Below the pieces are notes generated by a model. The model made no database searches, was not told the origin of the DNA, and saw only the letters and a list, made by a program, of their open reading frames with translations. Position numbers and translations under genes: made by a program. Of a stretch of 64,000 bases of DNA, positions 34,101 to 46,100 are shown in pieces (position 1 is the stretch's first letter; each line of letters begins with the position of its first letter). This DNA is from Diadema setosum (Eukaryota; Echinodermata; Echinoidea; Diadematoida; Diadematidae): the NCBI GenBank assembly GCA_033980235.1, contig CM067079.1:30556647-30620646 (forward strand). Reading direction: 5' to 3'.

Positions 34101-37100
34101 CATACATATAGAAAGCCACCTGATAACCAAAATAGCAGAATTAATCAAATACACTTATACACACACATTGAGAAATCTGCTAGGAAAATTATACATAATC
34201 TTCATATCACCATCATATACATACACAAACGTATAGACTAAAATATATCAAAAATACACAAATCATTACACTTCTCCGACAACTTTTATATTTTGTTTAT
34301 ACATGTGCTGAAAAATAATTTAAGGGGGCAGTGATAACAAGAGAAATCAAACACTTGTGTACAACAACCGAGTGTACAGCTGACGTTAATTATTCTGAAG
34401 CGGTATTAAAACCTGGGCCCTTTCTAGAAAATTTATTACAATGCAACTAATAATGCAACTCAAATCAAATGCAGGTGTATCAAATCACACGCAACTTTTG
34501 CATTTAAACTCAAGTGCGTTGCTGAAAAGTAGTTTGCGTCTGATAATCATATGAAACTAGAAAATAATTGTACGAACCTGAAACTCAATTGCGTTTAAAC
34601 GCAACTCTAAAAATCAAATGCAAGTCCATCAATCACACGCAACAATGTATTTAAACGCAAGAGCGTTGCAGAGAAGACGTGCGGTTTTGTACGGAACTAG
34701 AAACTGCATTTAAAAACATCTCTATACATCTACGGAAGTGCGTTATTGTTGAAAAGACTTGCATTAATTTTTTATTTCGTAAACAAAATTAGAAATTAAA
34801 CGCAACTCTGAAAATCCAATGAAAGTCCATCAAATCACACGGAAAGCTGAAAGACGTGCGTTTGATAATCATATGAAACTAGAAAATTGTAGGGAACTTT
34901 TTTTTTTAAGTCAATTGCGTTTAAACGCAACTCTAAAAATCAAATGCAAGTCCATCAAATCACACGTAACGCTGTATTTAAACGCAAGAGCGGTGCAGAG
35001 AAAGTCTTCAAGACTTGCGGTTTTTGTACGGAACTATAGGAAACTGTGTTTAAACGCATCTCTAAACATCTACGGAGTTGTGATATTGTTTGAAAGACTT
35101 GCATATTTTTTATTTCGTAAGCAAAATAAGAAATCAAACGCAACTCTGAAAATCAAATGCAAGTCCATCAAATCACACGGAACGCTGAAAAAACTTGCGT
35201 TTGATAATCGTACGAAACTAGAAAATTGTATGAAATTTAAACTCAATTACAACTCTAAAAATCAAATGCAAGTCCGTCAAATCACAAGCAACGCTGTATT
35301 TAAAAAGCAAGAGCGTTGCAGAAAAGACTTTCAGGTTTTGTTGGAAACTAAAAACTGCGTTTAAACGCATAAAAATTTACGGAAGTGTGTTATGGTTGAA
35401 AAGGCTCGCATTATTTTTTATTTAGTAACAGAACTTTCGCCGTGACCGAATTTAGTCTGCACTTGCAGGGGAAAGACATCGCAACATTCACACGTTTCAA
35501 ACTGCCGAAACGCATGCTGCTTCAAAAAAATGTCAATGAAAAAATGACAACGAATTATTGTTAAAGTTTGCTATGCCGAAGGTTTAAATCTCAGTCCAAA
35601 GTTAAAATTGTCCGACAATGGAAAGAGGTTTGTTTTTACGAAGGTTATAGTAGTCCGAAAGATGTCGTTTTCAAACAAACTTTTCTTCTTTTTATTTCAG
35701 ACGGGCCCGTGGTGTACAGAGCGGTAATGTTGCGAATCGGAGCGCGAGAACAATTAATTTTCAGAGTATGGCAATACAAATTTAAACAGAACAAATATGG
35801 TGACTTAGGGAAGGAAAATCACACATATTTCAACTCAGTCGGCACTGAAAAATTATCTCGACAGAATCATGCGAAATCACACACATATCTTTGCAGCAAC
35901 GCACTTGAATATAAATCGCAAAGTTTAATGCAATTTTGGGGAATTTGCGTTTGATATTTCAAATCAAGTTTAAAACGTAAAGTGTCTAGAAACAGGCCTA
36001 GGTGCCGATCCCGCTCTCTCAAAATCGCTCTAGAGATTTGGGAATTGTGCGTTGTCATTACTAACAAGCGCGAGATTTATGCATGAACTAAAACATTATT
36101 GTTGCTGATGTCAGTAGGCATGTTTTGGCGGCAAAAGGAGTAAGATTTGGGTAGCGATCCGCATCGTGATCCAAATCTTACTCTGTACAGGGGAAATTAG
36201 TTTTCATTTATAAGTCGACAAAATGTCGACTTACGCGTAAGTCGATGTGTTTTGCTCAGTCCCGATTATGTCGACTTACGTGAGGTTGACTGTATCAGAA
36301 TTGAGCTAGAGTCTGTAACCAGTAAAATCACTGAACATTTACTTGACCTTGTCAAGCGGTTCTTTTGTGCAACATTATATATATATATATTTTTTTTATT
36401 TGCAGAAATTTTCATGATCGAGAAAGATTTATCTGTGTGCACAGTTAAGTTTAAACAGTGTGCATAATTCCAAGCTCAGAATACATGCTACACAGCTATA
36501 AACTTGTGGAGATTTAGACATCATCCTTTTAGAGAGGATTGTATGCCCTTTAATGGTGGAAAAGGGGGAGTAGAAAAGAAGTTACCATGTACTGTATTCA
36601 ACAGGGAATTATTAGGTGATCCGAGTATCCTTCGGATCACCTTCTGTATCTGTACGGATTCTTTGTTGGTTCTTCTTCTTCTTCTTTATTTCTGGACAAA
36701 ATTTGTGTAGAGGTTAGCTCAGAAAGTCCTCGTCCTATCAATTTCAAAATTATACCATATATGTATCATGTCCCAAAGACGACAGATCTAATGTATAATA
36801 CTGATCAGTCGACCGTGACGTCACTATGACGTCATTATATGAAAACACATTCTCAATCATATCTCATTAATGGAATAGAATTTTTTAATGAAATTTATGT
36901 CACATATATTTCAAGTTATGCGCATTCTACTCATATTCTCAAAATTCATATTTTCTCTTAAAACGTGCGCGTACGCGCGCGTTGAAATATTTGTATGCTC
37001 AAATCGAGCTCAAATTTTTTTTGCACACGTTTCAGACCAATTGGAGCATTTTTTGAAAAATTGAAAAAATTGGACGGACGCGTACGCGCGCGCACACATA

Positions 37101-40100
37101 CGCCCGCACAGCTCATATGGAATAGAAATTTCCCATTTTTTCACACTTATCGGATGCCTGAAATGTCAAGGAATATTTCTACCAAGTTTCACGTCAATCT
37201 GACTCAATATGACGTCACACGGGCCCGTCAAAGTTGAAATTCCGCGCGCGCGTCAATGGCGATATACAGCGCAACAATGCAAAAAACCGCCAATTTTAAA
37301 TCCAATTTTACTCGTCAGGATGGATGGTGACCCCCCATTTTTTTTACATATTCTGAAAGCTGATGAATTGTACATGTCATTTCATGGGTTGGCGATGCTG
37401 AAAAAATGATGAAAAGATATCAAATTTCTTAATAAAGTAAAAAAAGTAAATTTTCAAAATGACGTCATCGAATTTTAAGTTTACTCAAGCATATCTCACT
37501 TATGCTTTTGTTGATTTTCATCCAAATTTCAATATGTTGTAGCTCATTAAATGGTCTTTCAGTCATATAATAACAACATTTTAATTGGATGACGGCATCA
37601 CCTCGTAAAAAGGGATTAAAAGTAACATTGTCAAATTTGACCAGTTTACGTGTTATCTCTATGGGAGTGCAGTTTTCCTGGAAATGAAAACTGACATGAC
37701 TATCTTTATCGAGCACTAGCTCACTTATGCTTCGGTGAATTTCTCCCATATTTTAATATGTTGTAGCTGAGACTTTGGGCTATCGTTAGTGGGCCCTTCG
37801 TTTTTTCATACGACGTCGGCATCACGTCAAAAAATTTGGTTGAAATTAAAGCTTATCTTCGATGTATTGAGATATTTCTTTCTTTCTGCAACTTTCTTTG
37901 CAATAACTCAAGAAAAACAAGCTCTATCAGCCAAATATTTTGCACATGTTTAGTTTATGTCACCTACATTATTTCATAAAATAACAACTACTTGATCGGG
38001 CACCTTCTTGGGTATGTAAATTAGGGTCAAAGGTCAAAAATGTTTCACCCTGTATCTTGGTGAATACATGTCTTATCTTTCCCATATTTTGCATACGTAA
38101 AGACCATGTTACAAGAATCATTTCACAAAATAACCACTTTTTGCTCAGACGCCATCTTGTCTGTGCAAAGTAGGGTCAAAGGTCAAATGTACTTCTTTCT
38201 TTATCTTCATTATGACGTGTTATCTCTATGGGAGGGAATTTGTCTAGATGTGAAAATTGACATGATTGTCTTTATCGACGACTAGCTCACTTACCCTTCG
38301 GTGAATTTCTTCCAGATTTTAGTATGTTGTAGCCAATTTAATACTCTTTAAGTTTTATTCATCAAAGTTTTAATCGGATGATGTCTTCACCTCGTGAAAA
38401 TGGATATAATGTAACCTTGTCAAATTTAACCAGTTTACGTGTTATCTCTATGGGAGGGAATTTTTCTGGAAATGAAAATTGACATGACGGTCTTTATCGA
38501 GCACTAGCTCACTTACTCTTTGGTGAATTTCTCCCAGATTTTAGTATGTTGTAGCTGAGACTTTGAGCTGTCGTCAGAGTTCTCTCTATTTTTTCATACG
38601 ACGCCGAGATCACGTCAAAAAACTTGGTTGAAATCAAACTTATCTTCGATGTATTGAGATATTTCTTTCTTTCTGCAACTTTCTCTGCAATAACTCAAGA
38701 AAAACACCCCCTATCATCCCCATATTTTGCACATGTTTAGTTCATGTCACGTACATTATTTCATAAAATAACAACTACTTGATCAGACGTCATCTTGGGT
38801 ATGTAAATTAGGGTCAAAGGTCATAAATGTATCATCTTGTATCTTGGTGAATACATGTCTTATCTTTTCCATATTTTGCACACGTAAAGACCATGTTACA
38901 AGGATAATTTCACAAAATAACCACTTTTTGCTCAGATGCCATCTTGGCTGTGCAAAGTGGGGTCAAAGGTCATATGTACTTCTTTCTTTATCTTCGTTAT
39001 GACGTGTTATCTCTATGGGAGGGAATTTTTGTAGATGTGAAAATTGACATGATTGTCTTTATCGAGCACTAGCTCACTTATGCTTCAGTGAATTTCTCCC
39101 AGATTTTAATAGGTTGTAGCTGAGACTGGGCTATCGAAAGTGTGCTCTCCATTTTTTCATACGATGTCGGGATCACGTCAAAAAACGTGGTTGAAATTAA
39201 AGCTTATCTTCGATGTATTGAGATACTTCTTTCTTTCTGCAACTTTCTTTACAATAACTCAAGAAAAACAGGCCTTATCACCCCCATATTTTGCACATGT
39301 TTAGTTCATGTCACGTACATTATTTCATAAAATAACAACTACTTGATCAGACGTCATCTTGGGTATGTAAATTAGGGTCAAAGGTCATAAATGTATCATC
39401 CTGTATCTTGGTGAATACATGTCCTATCTTTCCCATGTTTTGCACACGCAAAGACTATGTTACAAGAATCATTTAATAAAATAATCACTTTTTGCTTACA
39501 CGCCATCTTGGGTGTGCAAAGTGAGGTCAAAGGTCAAATATACTTCATTCTCTATTTCCGTTAGTGTATACGGAATTCGGTACCAAAGACGGCAGGTCTC
39601 ACTCCCTTTTCTAAATGAGAATCCAAACATCACACGGCCAATGTCCCGTCAACACAGATGAAACCTGTATGGTCATGAATATTTGGATCAGGACTCAAAT
39701 CATTGATTTTGGAAGAGATCGGATCACCTAATTTGTCAGTGTTGACAAATTCCGGTTCTAGTTCTACTATGAATTTGTCCTTGTCATCAAGCCTGTGTTC
39801 CAGTACACATGACCACCAACCTTCTCAGTTACCTGGATGCATGAATTGAAAGGATGCTGCTGGCTGCCAGATTGATTGCAGACATTATTATTATTTCGTT
39901 TTTCTTTTTTTTTATGCCTCTGCCACGAAGTGGTGCCGGAGGCATTATGTTTTCGGGTTGTCCGTCCGTCCGTCCGTACGTCCGTCCGTACGTCCGTCCG
40001 CTTTCGTTTACGCGATAACTTGAGTAATATTGACTGGAATTTTACCAAACTTGGTCCAAGTATAAAGTATGATGGGGCAATTAATTGATAAGATTTTTGG

Positions 40101-43100
40101 TGAAATCAGCTAAAGGTCAAAGGTCAAAGGTCAAGGTCAAATCATGAAATTGTATCCGTTTACGCGATAACTCAAGACTGGATCGAGCAAATTTCACCAA
40201 ACTTTGTCGGAGGATGATGTATGATGGGGCAATTACTTGATAAGTTTTTTACTGAAATCGGACAGAGGTCAAAGGTCAAAGATCAAGGTGAAATCCTAAA
40301 ATTTATCTGTTTATGTGATAACTCAAAACTGGATGAAGCAGCTTTCACCAAACTTGGTCCAAGGATGATGTATGATGGGACAATTAGTTGAGTAGATTTT
40401 AGTGACATCAGCAAGAGGTCAAAGGTCAAAAGTTCAAGGTCAAATGCTAAAAATGTTGCTATTTCCCTCATATCTATGCAATGCCCTTGAAAGGTATTTT
40501 CTTGAACCTTAGTGTAGACATGTACTACTGCGTAAAGATTCTCCAAAGAGAGTTTCATGTCATAAGGTCAAAGGTCAAAAGGTCAAAGGTTAGGTGAAAA
40601 TGTTACAATATCACTTTTCTCGCAAATGGTTCAATGTATCTTCATGGAACTTGGTGCATACGCATGTACTGACTGGCAGGGATTATCTAGGGAATTGAGG
40701 GGTGGTGGGTCAATAGTCAGGGGGGTCAAAGATCAAGGTCAACTCCTCAAAATTTTACTATTTCCCTCATATACTAGTATATGCAATGCTTGCATTATTA
40801 GTTTTAAAACTTAATATATACATGCATTACCTAATGGAGATTCTCCGGGAAATTTCCAGCCAGAAGGTCAAAGGTCAAAGGTTAAGGGTCAAAGGATAGG
40901 TTTCAATGCCCCCCCTCCCAAAAAAACCCCCCAAAACTATTTTGTACTTTAATTACACTCTTTCTTCATACCTTGGAAATTACTCAATGCATAAACTTAT
41001 AAAAGGGTCCGTCAGAAGTCAAATAAAAATTCTCAATACCCTAAATATGTGTACCTGCACTCTTAGATAATTTTAGCATACCCAGTTCAAGGAAAGTGAA
41101 CATTCAAGATATTTCTGACAAACCTGTCATTTCAGTATTTTGCCAGTTATGTGAAACTGTCATCACACATTGTGAAGACATTGTACTATACACCTATTGG
41201 AAGAATCATGCATTATGGTGGAGGCATCAGTCGCCATAGCGACATTTCTAGTTTTGTATGAAAGCAATCTACTCATCCATTGTACAATGTAGTTCCACGT
41301 TGTGAATTAGCAGAAAAGAGGGTAATTTGTTATGATGTGTGCACACAAGCTAGTTACACACTGGCCTATAAAATTGAAATCAAAGGAGAGAATAAAAGCT
41401 GTCAGAAATAACTCTGTCAATTACATTCATATCCTGAAGGACCAGAAGCACCGATAGTAGGCCTACAGCCAAGTCGTAGAGCTTGTATGCTTTCAGAAGT
41501 AAAGAATTTCAGTGTTGATTGCACACTGCAGTAATAGTGTTAGCTTGAGCCCCTTGGGCTCTTGCTCAACTGTTGGATCAGCTCTATTTCACGTACTTAA
41601 TCTCAAAGAATCAAGAGAACATATTCTTCAGAGCTAGCCATATCTTTTCATTGCCTTCAAAGACATTCCTTGAATTCAGTCTATGAATACAGAGTACATT
41701 GAATGCTTTCCAGGACCAGGGGATAAATTTAGAGTGTGTTGAGTGCTTTGACTCGTGTCACACAAATAAAGCAGTTATTGTATGAACAGTTGCTGAAAAC
41801 ATCCTGTAGGCTTCACTTTAAAAGCTGATAGTCATCGGTGTTATGTAAGGCACACATTTGTTCACTTGTCCACACTCTTAAAGGACAAGTTCACCTTCAT
41901 AAACATATAAGGATTGAGAGAATGTAGCAATATTAGTAGAACACATCATTGAAAGTTTAAGGAAAATCGGACAATCCGTTTAAAAGTTATGAATTCTTGA
42001 AGTTCTTGTGCAGTAACCGCTGGATGAGAAGACTACTGCAATGTATGATGTCACATGTGTACAACAATATTAGGAAATATAAAGAGAATTTTACAAAATT
42101 TTATCTTTTGAAAAAAGTACACATTCCCTTGACTTGTTACCGACATATGTTATGGGTAAAATTATTCCTCCTGCCTTTAGAAAGAGGCAAGTCACATGCT
42201 CTTTCATTATGTGAAAGAAGTGAAAATATGTTGAATTTTCTTTACATTTTCTTTATATACTGTTGTACGCATACGACATCACAAGCTGTAGTAGTCTCCT
42301 CATCCAGCGGTTCCAACACAAAAATTGTAAAAATTCATAACTTTTGCATCGATTGTCCAATTTTCCTCAAACTTTCACTGATGTGTTCTACTAATATTGC
42401 TGCATTCTCTTTAAATAATCCTTATGTTTATGAAGGTGAACTTGTCCTTTAAAGGGATGGTATAGTAATGGTGGAGATGAGAATTGGGCTTTTAACTTTT
42501 TGTGAGATACCAAGAAACCGCTTTTGAAATAGTATAGAACACACCATTTGTAGAGGACTTCAAAATTTATTTGATGAAAATTGGTTTTGGATTGACTGAA
42601 ACATCTTAAAACAAAGTAAAACAAAGTGATAGTAATAAAAGATGGGTCCTACCTTTTATTAGGATCGCTCTTTTTGGATATCTCAGCTATTTCAAAACCG
42701 ATTCTCATCAAATAAATGTTGAATTCCTCTTGAGATTACATGCTCTTTCATATTTCATTAGAGGTTTCTCATCATCACACCTAAAATGACAGAAACCTGA
42801 AGTTCGGTCTCAGCAAAAACTATACAACCCCTTTAATAAGTATATTTGTATCTATTCAAAGATAGCGAGGAACAAGGAATAATTTACTGTCGGATTCCAA
42901 TTGCCCAAATGTGATACAGAGATTGCCTGTCCGGATATCACGTATTAGCAGTGTGTAGGAATATCTCGATCATGTACAGTGCATGTAGTTTCCATACTAC
43001 AGTTGTATGTTTGTTTAATATTCCACTTGGCTCATAGCCCCATAATGCAACACTATATGCAGCCAAAAAATCATGCTTGACTGGATTTTACAGTTACTGA

Positions 43101-46100
43101 TGAGTACATGCTTTGGTGCACTGTATACACAATTGTATTCACTGATGGGCATTCTATTCTGGCAGGCCTGCGCTCATTAGTGGATATCTATTATTGTACC
43201 ATCATGGACAGCAAATGATATCTATTCAATATGTACGTATGTATTGAAGAACCATATATCTAATGACCCAGTCCCTTTAACGTTTAATCATTATACTACC
43301 TTACTGTCTAGCATGATGGTGGAGTTAAGTGTTAAATGAGACTTTAATATCTGGATGGTTTTCAGGACAAAATTGGGTTGGCATTTTTGCCACATACTCT
43401 GTAAATGTTACATACTGGGTATTTTACATTGTGTGTCTTTATGCAAGTACGGTATATTGAAAAGATGAGGCGGGGGGGGGGGGGGGATGATAATGTGAAG
43501 GGGGCTTATGTGTAAACACCTGTGTGTTAACCCTATCTCTGTCACGGGCCGATTAAATCGGCCCAAAAACTGCAATAGAAATGCTTCGGCCGATATTATC
43601 GGCCCTATTTTGATTGACAGATTACTTCAAAGGCTATGACACTACCACTCTATAAACTCATTTGTGATTGGCTGACAGTGTAAGGAAATGATTTCCAGCG
43701 TGAAAAAAGCTTCCCCACCTTTAACCAATCAGGAAAGCTTTCTCAAAGTCCAAGAAATTGTGGTGGCCCCGCCCATGTTCATTTGCATTCAGACTGCAAT
43801 GTATTGTGTACAGTTTTGCCATGTGTGGAGAACTTACACGAATCTGTATATGTGGGACTGTAATAGAGATCGCCGCGAGCGATGAAAAGATCGTACACGT
43901 GGGTCAATTTTTCATCTATTTTATCTAAGTCAAAATAGTAAAACATGAAGTGAAAACATTCAGATTAGGGATTTCAACATCTCTGAATTCTGTGAAGGGG
44001 TATAGTTTCAGCAATATCGGCCTCATAAATGATCTGAAGAATAGATGAACACTGCACATTCGGTGCAGGAGTTGCAACTGTTTACTCAGCACTAACAGCA
44101 GTGCAATGGGTCTCTAGTTAGCCGGGGCCAGCGGGGCAGGTGTAAGGAGCAATAGGGTTACAGTAGCTTCCTGCTGGCGGCCTGAAGCTGTACAGTCTTG
44201 ATGTTGGGGTATGTTTGACTGTTTATTATTATTACATGATGAAACCATCACTATGCGAAACTTCAGTTTAATGCAGGTTTATCATAAAGAAAATGACTGC
44301 TGTGATAGTTAATTCTGTTTCAATAAGGAAAGTGCAGAAAGTCGTAGACTAGCATATGATGATCAACTGGAATGCATGGACACTCCAACGTCTGAATATT
44401 TTCAATAACATTTTTTATCCTTAGATTATCTTATCATTATGGCATTATCATAGGACAAGATTAATATAAATTTGAAAGGAAAAAGCACAATTCAATTTAT
44501 ATTTTCAGCTTGACAAGATACAAACACGCTTTGTCTACTTTCAGGCCAACATCACTCACAAAATCAGAAATTACACAAAATGTGTGAAATCTAGGTTGTA
44601 ATTGCCACAGACTTTTGTTCATAAAATGAAAAGTACTGATGCTATTGATGAAAAAATCATACCATCTGAAAGCTGAATAAATTCTCTACAACATCTATGA
44701 GACCTTTTTGTGATGCAAGCTCATGTTGTGTGGAAAAATGAGGTGGTAACATGTAGAAATAAGTCTACATTGATAATTATGTGACATAAGAGGGCGTCCT
44801 ACTTGAAATTGAAGTGCGCCCTCACTCAGATTATTATGGAAAATAAAAGTTTAGACCATAAGCTTTCAAATGATGTATAACATGACACATTAATGTCAAT
44901 AATGATAATCAGAAATGGCCATCAACAATCTTGTGTCTGTGCACTGCAAAATGCCTGAGCACTCTGGCTACAGCGTATGTGACAGATATAGGGTTAAATA
45001 ACCATTTGGGCAATTCCGCAGTTAGGTGGACATGACATGGATAAAAGAAATGTTTCTCTTTATCTTACCCTTTAATCTAGGTATCGACTAATGCCATGGA
45101 TGCTCACCAATCATTAGGGTCTTTCAAATTTAGTAAATTTTATTTTTTGTATTCATTGATTTTGTGAGATCTAAAACCATCATTTAAAATGTACATGTGG
45201 GACTGGGGACGCTGAAATTCACTTAAATGCAAATTACAGTGGGTTCCTTTGAAATTTTTTCCTCAAAGTTTTGCTAAAGGGTAAAAGATGAATACATTTA
45301 AATACTCCAGAAGTCGTGTGACATTTTGTCAATTACAAAAGGGTGAAATGACCTGCGGAATTACTCCGGACAAATGTAACGTTACTAACCGTAACGTTAC
45401 TAACCATGCTTTTGGGGGTCTAGCTAAAAGATTATTGGTCGAACTGCTAAAAAAATTTGCATGAACATTTGTCATGATGCAATAATTGAAATTAATGCAA
45501 CACTTTGTTTGAAGTAACTTGAATTTTTGCACACTTTTTGTTACAAGACATTGATTTTTTTGTCATGTCCTTTTTTCGTAACGTTACTAACCAGCCCTTT
45601 AAGTTGCTATAGCAATTCTAATATTTCTTGGATTGTGTTCATTCTTTTCTGTATCATAAACCTGGGAAGGATGAACATGTTTCTGACATAATTTTGACTT
45701 GAAATGAATAAATGGTAATTTAGTGGTAAAAACAAATATCTAAATTTGATCAAATGTAACGTTACTAACCGCGGAATTGCCCATTTGTATGGGGCTGTCA
45801 GCCAACCCTGTGTTAGATCTTATACAGTCGCAGCGGACGGGTGCAATTAACTCACCGTTTTCATTTTGACCTGACCTCGCTTTCCTCTTGAGTGAACAAG
45901 TTTCGCACGAAAACCTAGGAAAGTGTCGTAGCAAAACTGCTGTAACTTTACTATTTATTCATATTTTTTGATAATCCAAACGGTTATGAAAAGTAAAAAC
46001 CTCATTTTAACCTGCCATTATGTTACATTTTTAAAATAACGACGATAAAATATTCCAAAATGGAGCATAACTTCACTCTCAAAACGTAAAATAATTGTCA

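Larger units (their letters stand above)
33414..36292. mobile_element. 2.9 kb pogo/Tigger-like TIR element, non-autonomous
   Basis: CAGTAGACCTCGCCAGGTCA starts at 33414 and the inverse of CAGTCAACCTCACGTAAGTC ends at 36292. TA flanks both ends. CATAAGTCGACAACTCGC-type words recur near both ends (33430-33615 and 36208-36285). This TIR style is typical of the Tc1/mariner pogo branch. The interior has a LINE-like tail and a satellite instead of a transposase. Confidence 0.75.

Noticed and set aside
34819..35364. 181-aa ORF, the longest in the window
   Set aside because: It lies wholly inside the ~325-bp tandem array; its repeats ([14 protein letters not shown]) mirror the DNA repeat and no domain is recognisable.
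41997..42452. 151-aa ORF on the + strand
   Set aside because: It runs across the spacer and right arm of a hairpin MITE and has no recognisable domain.
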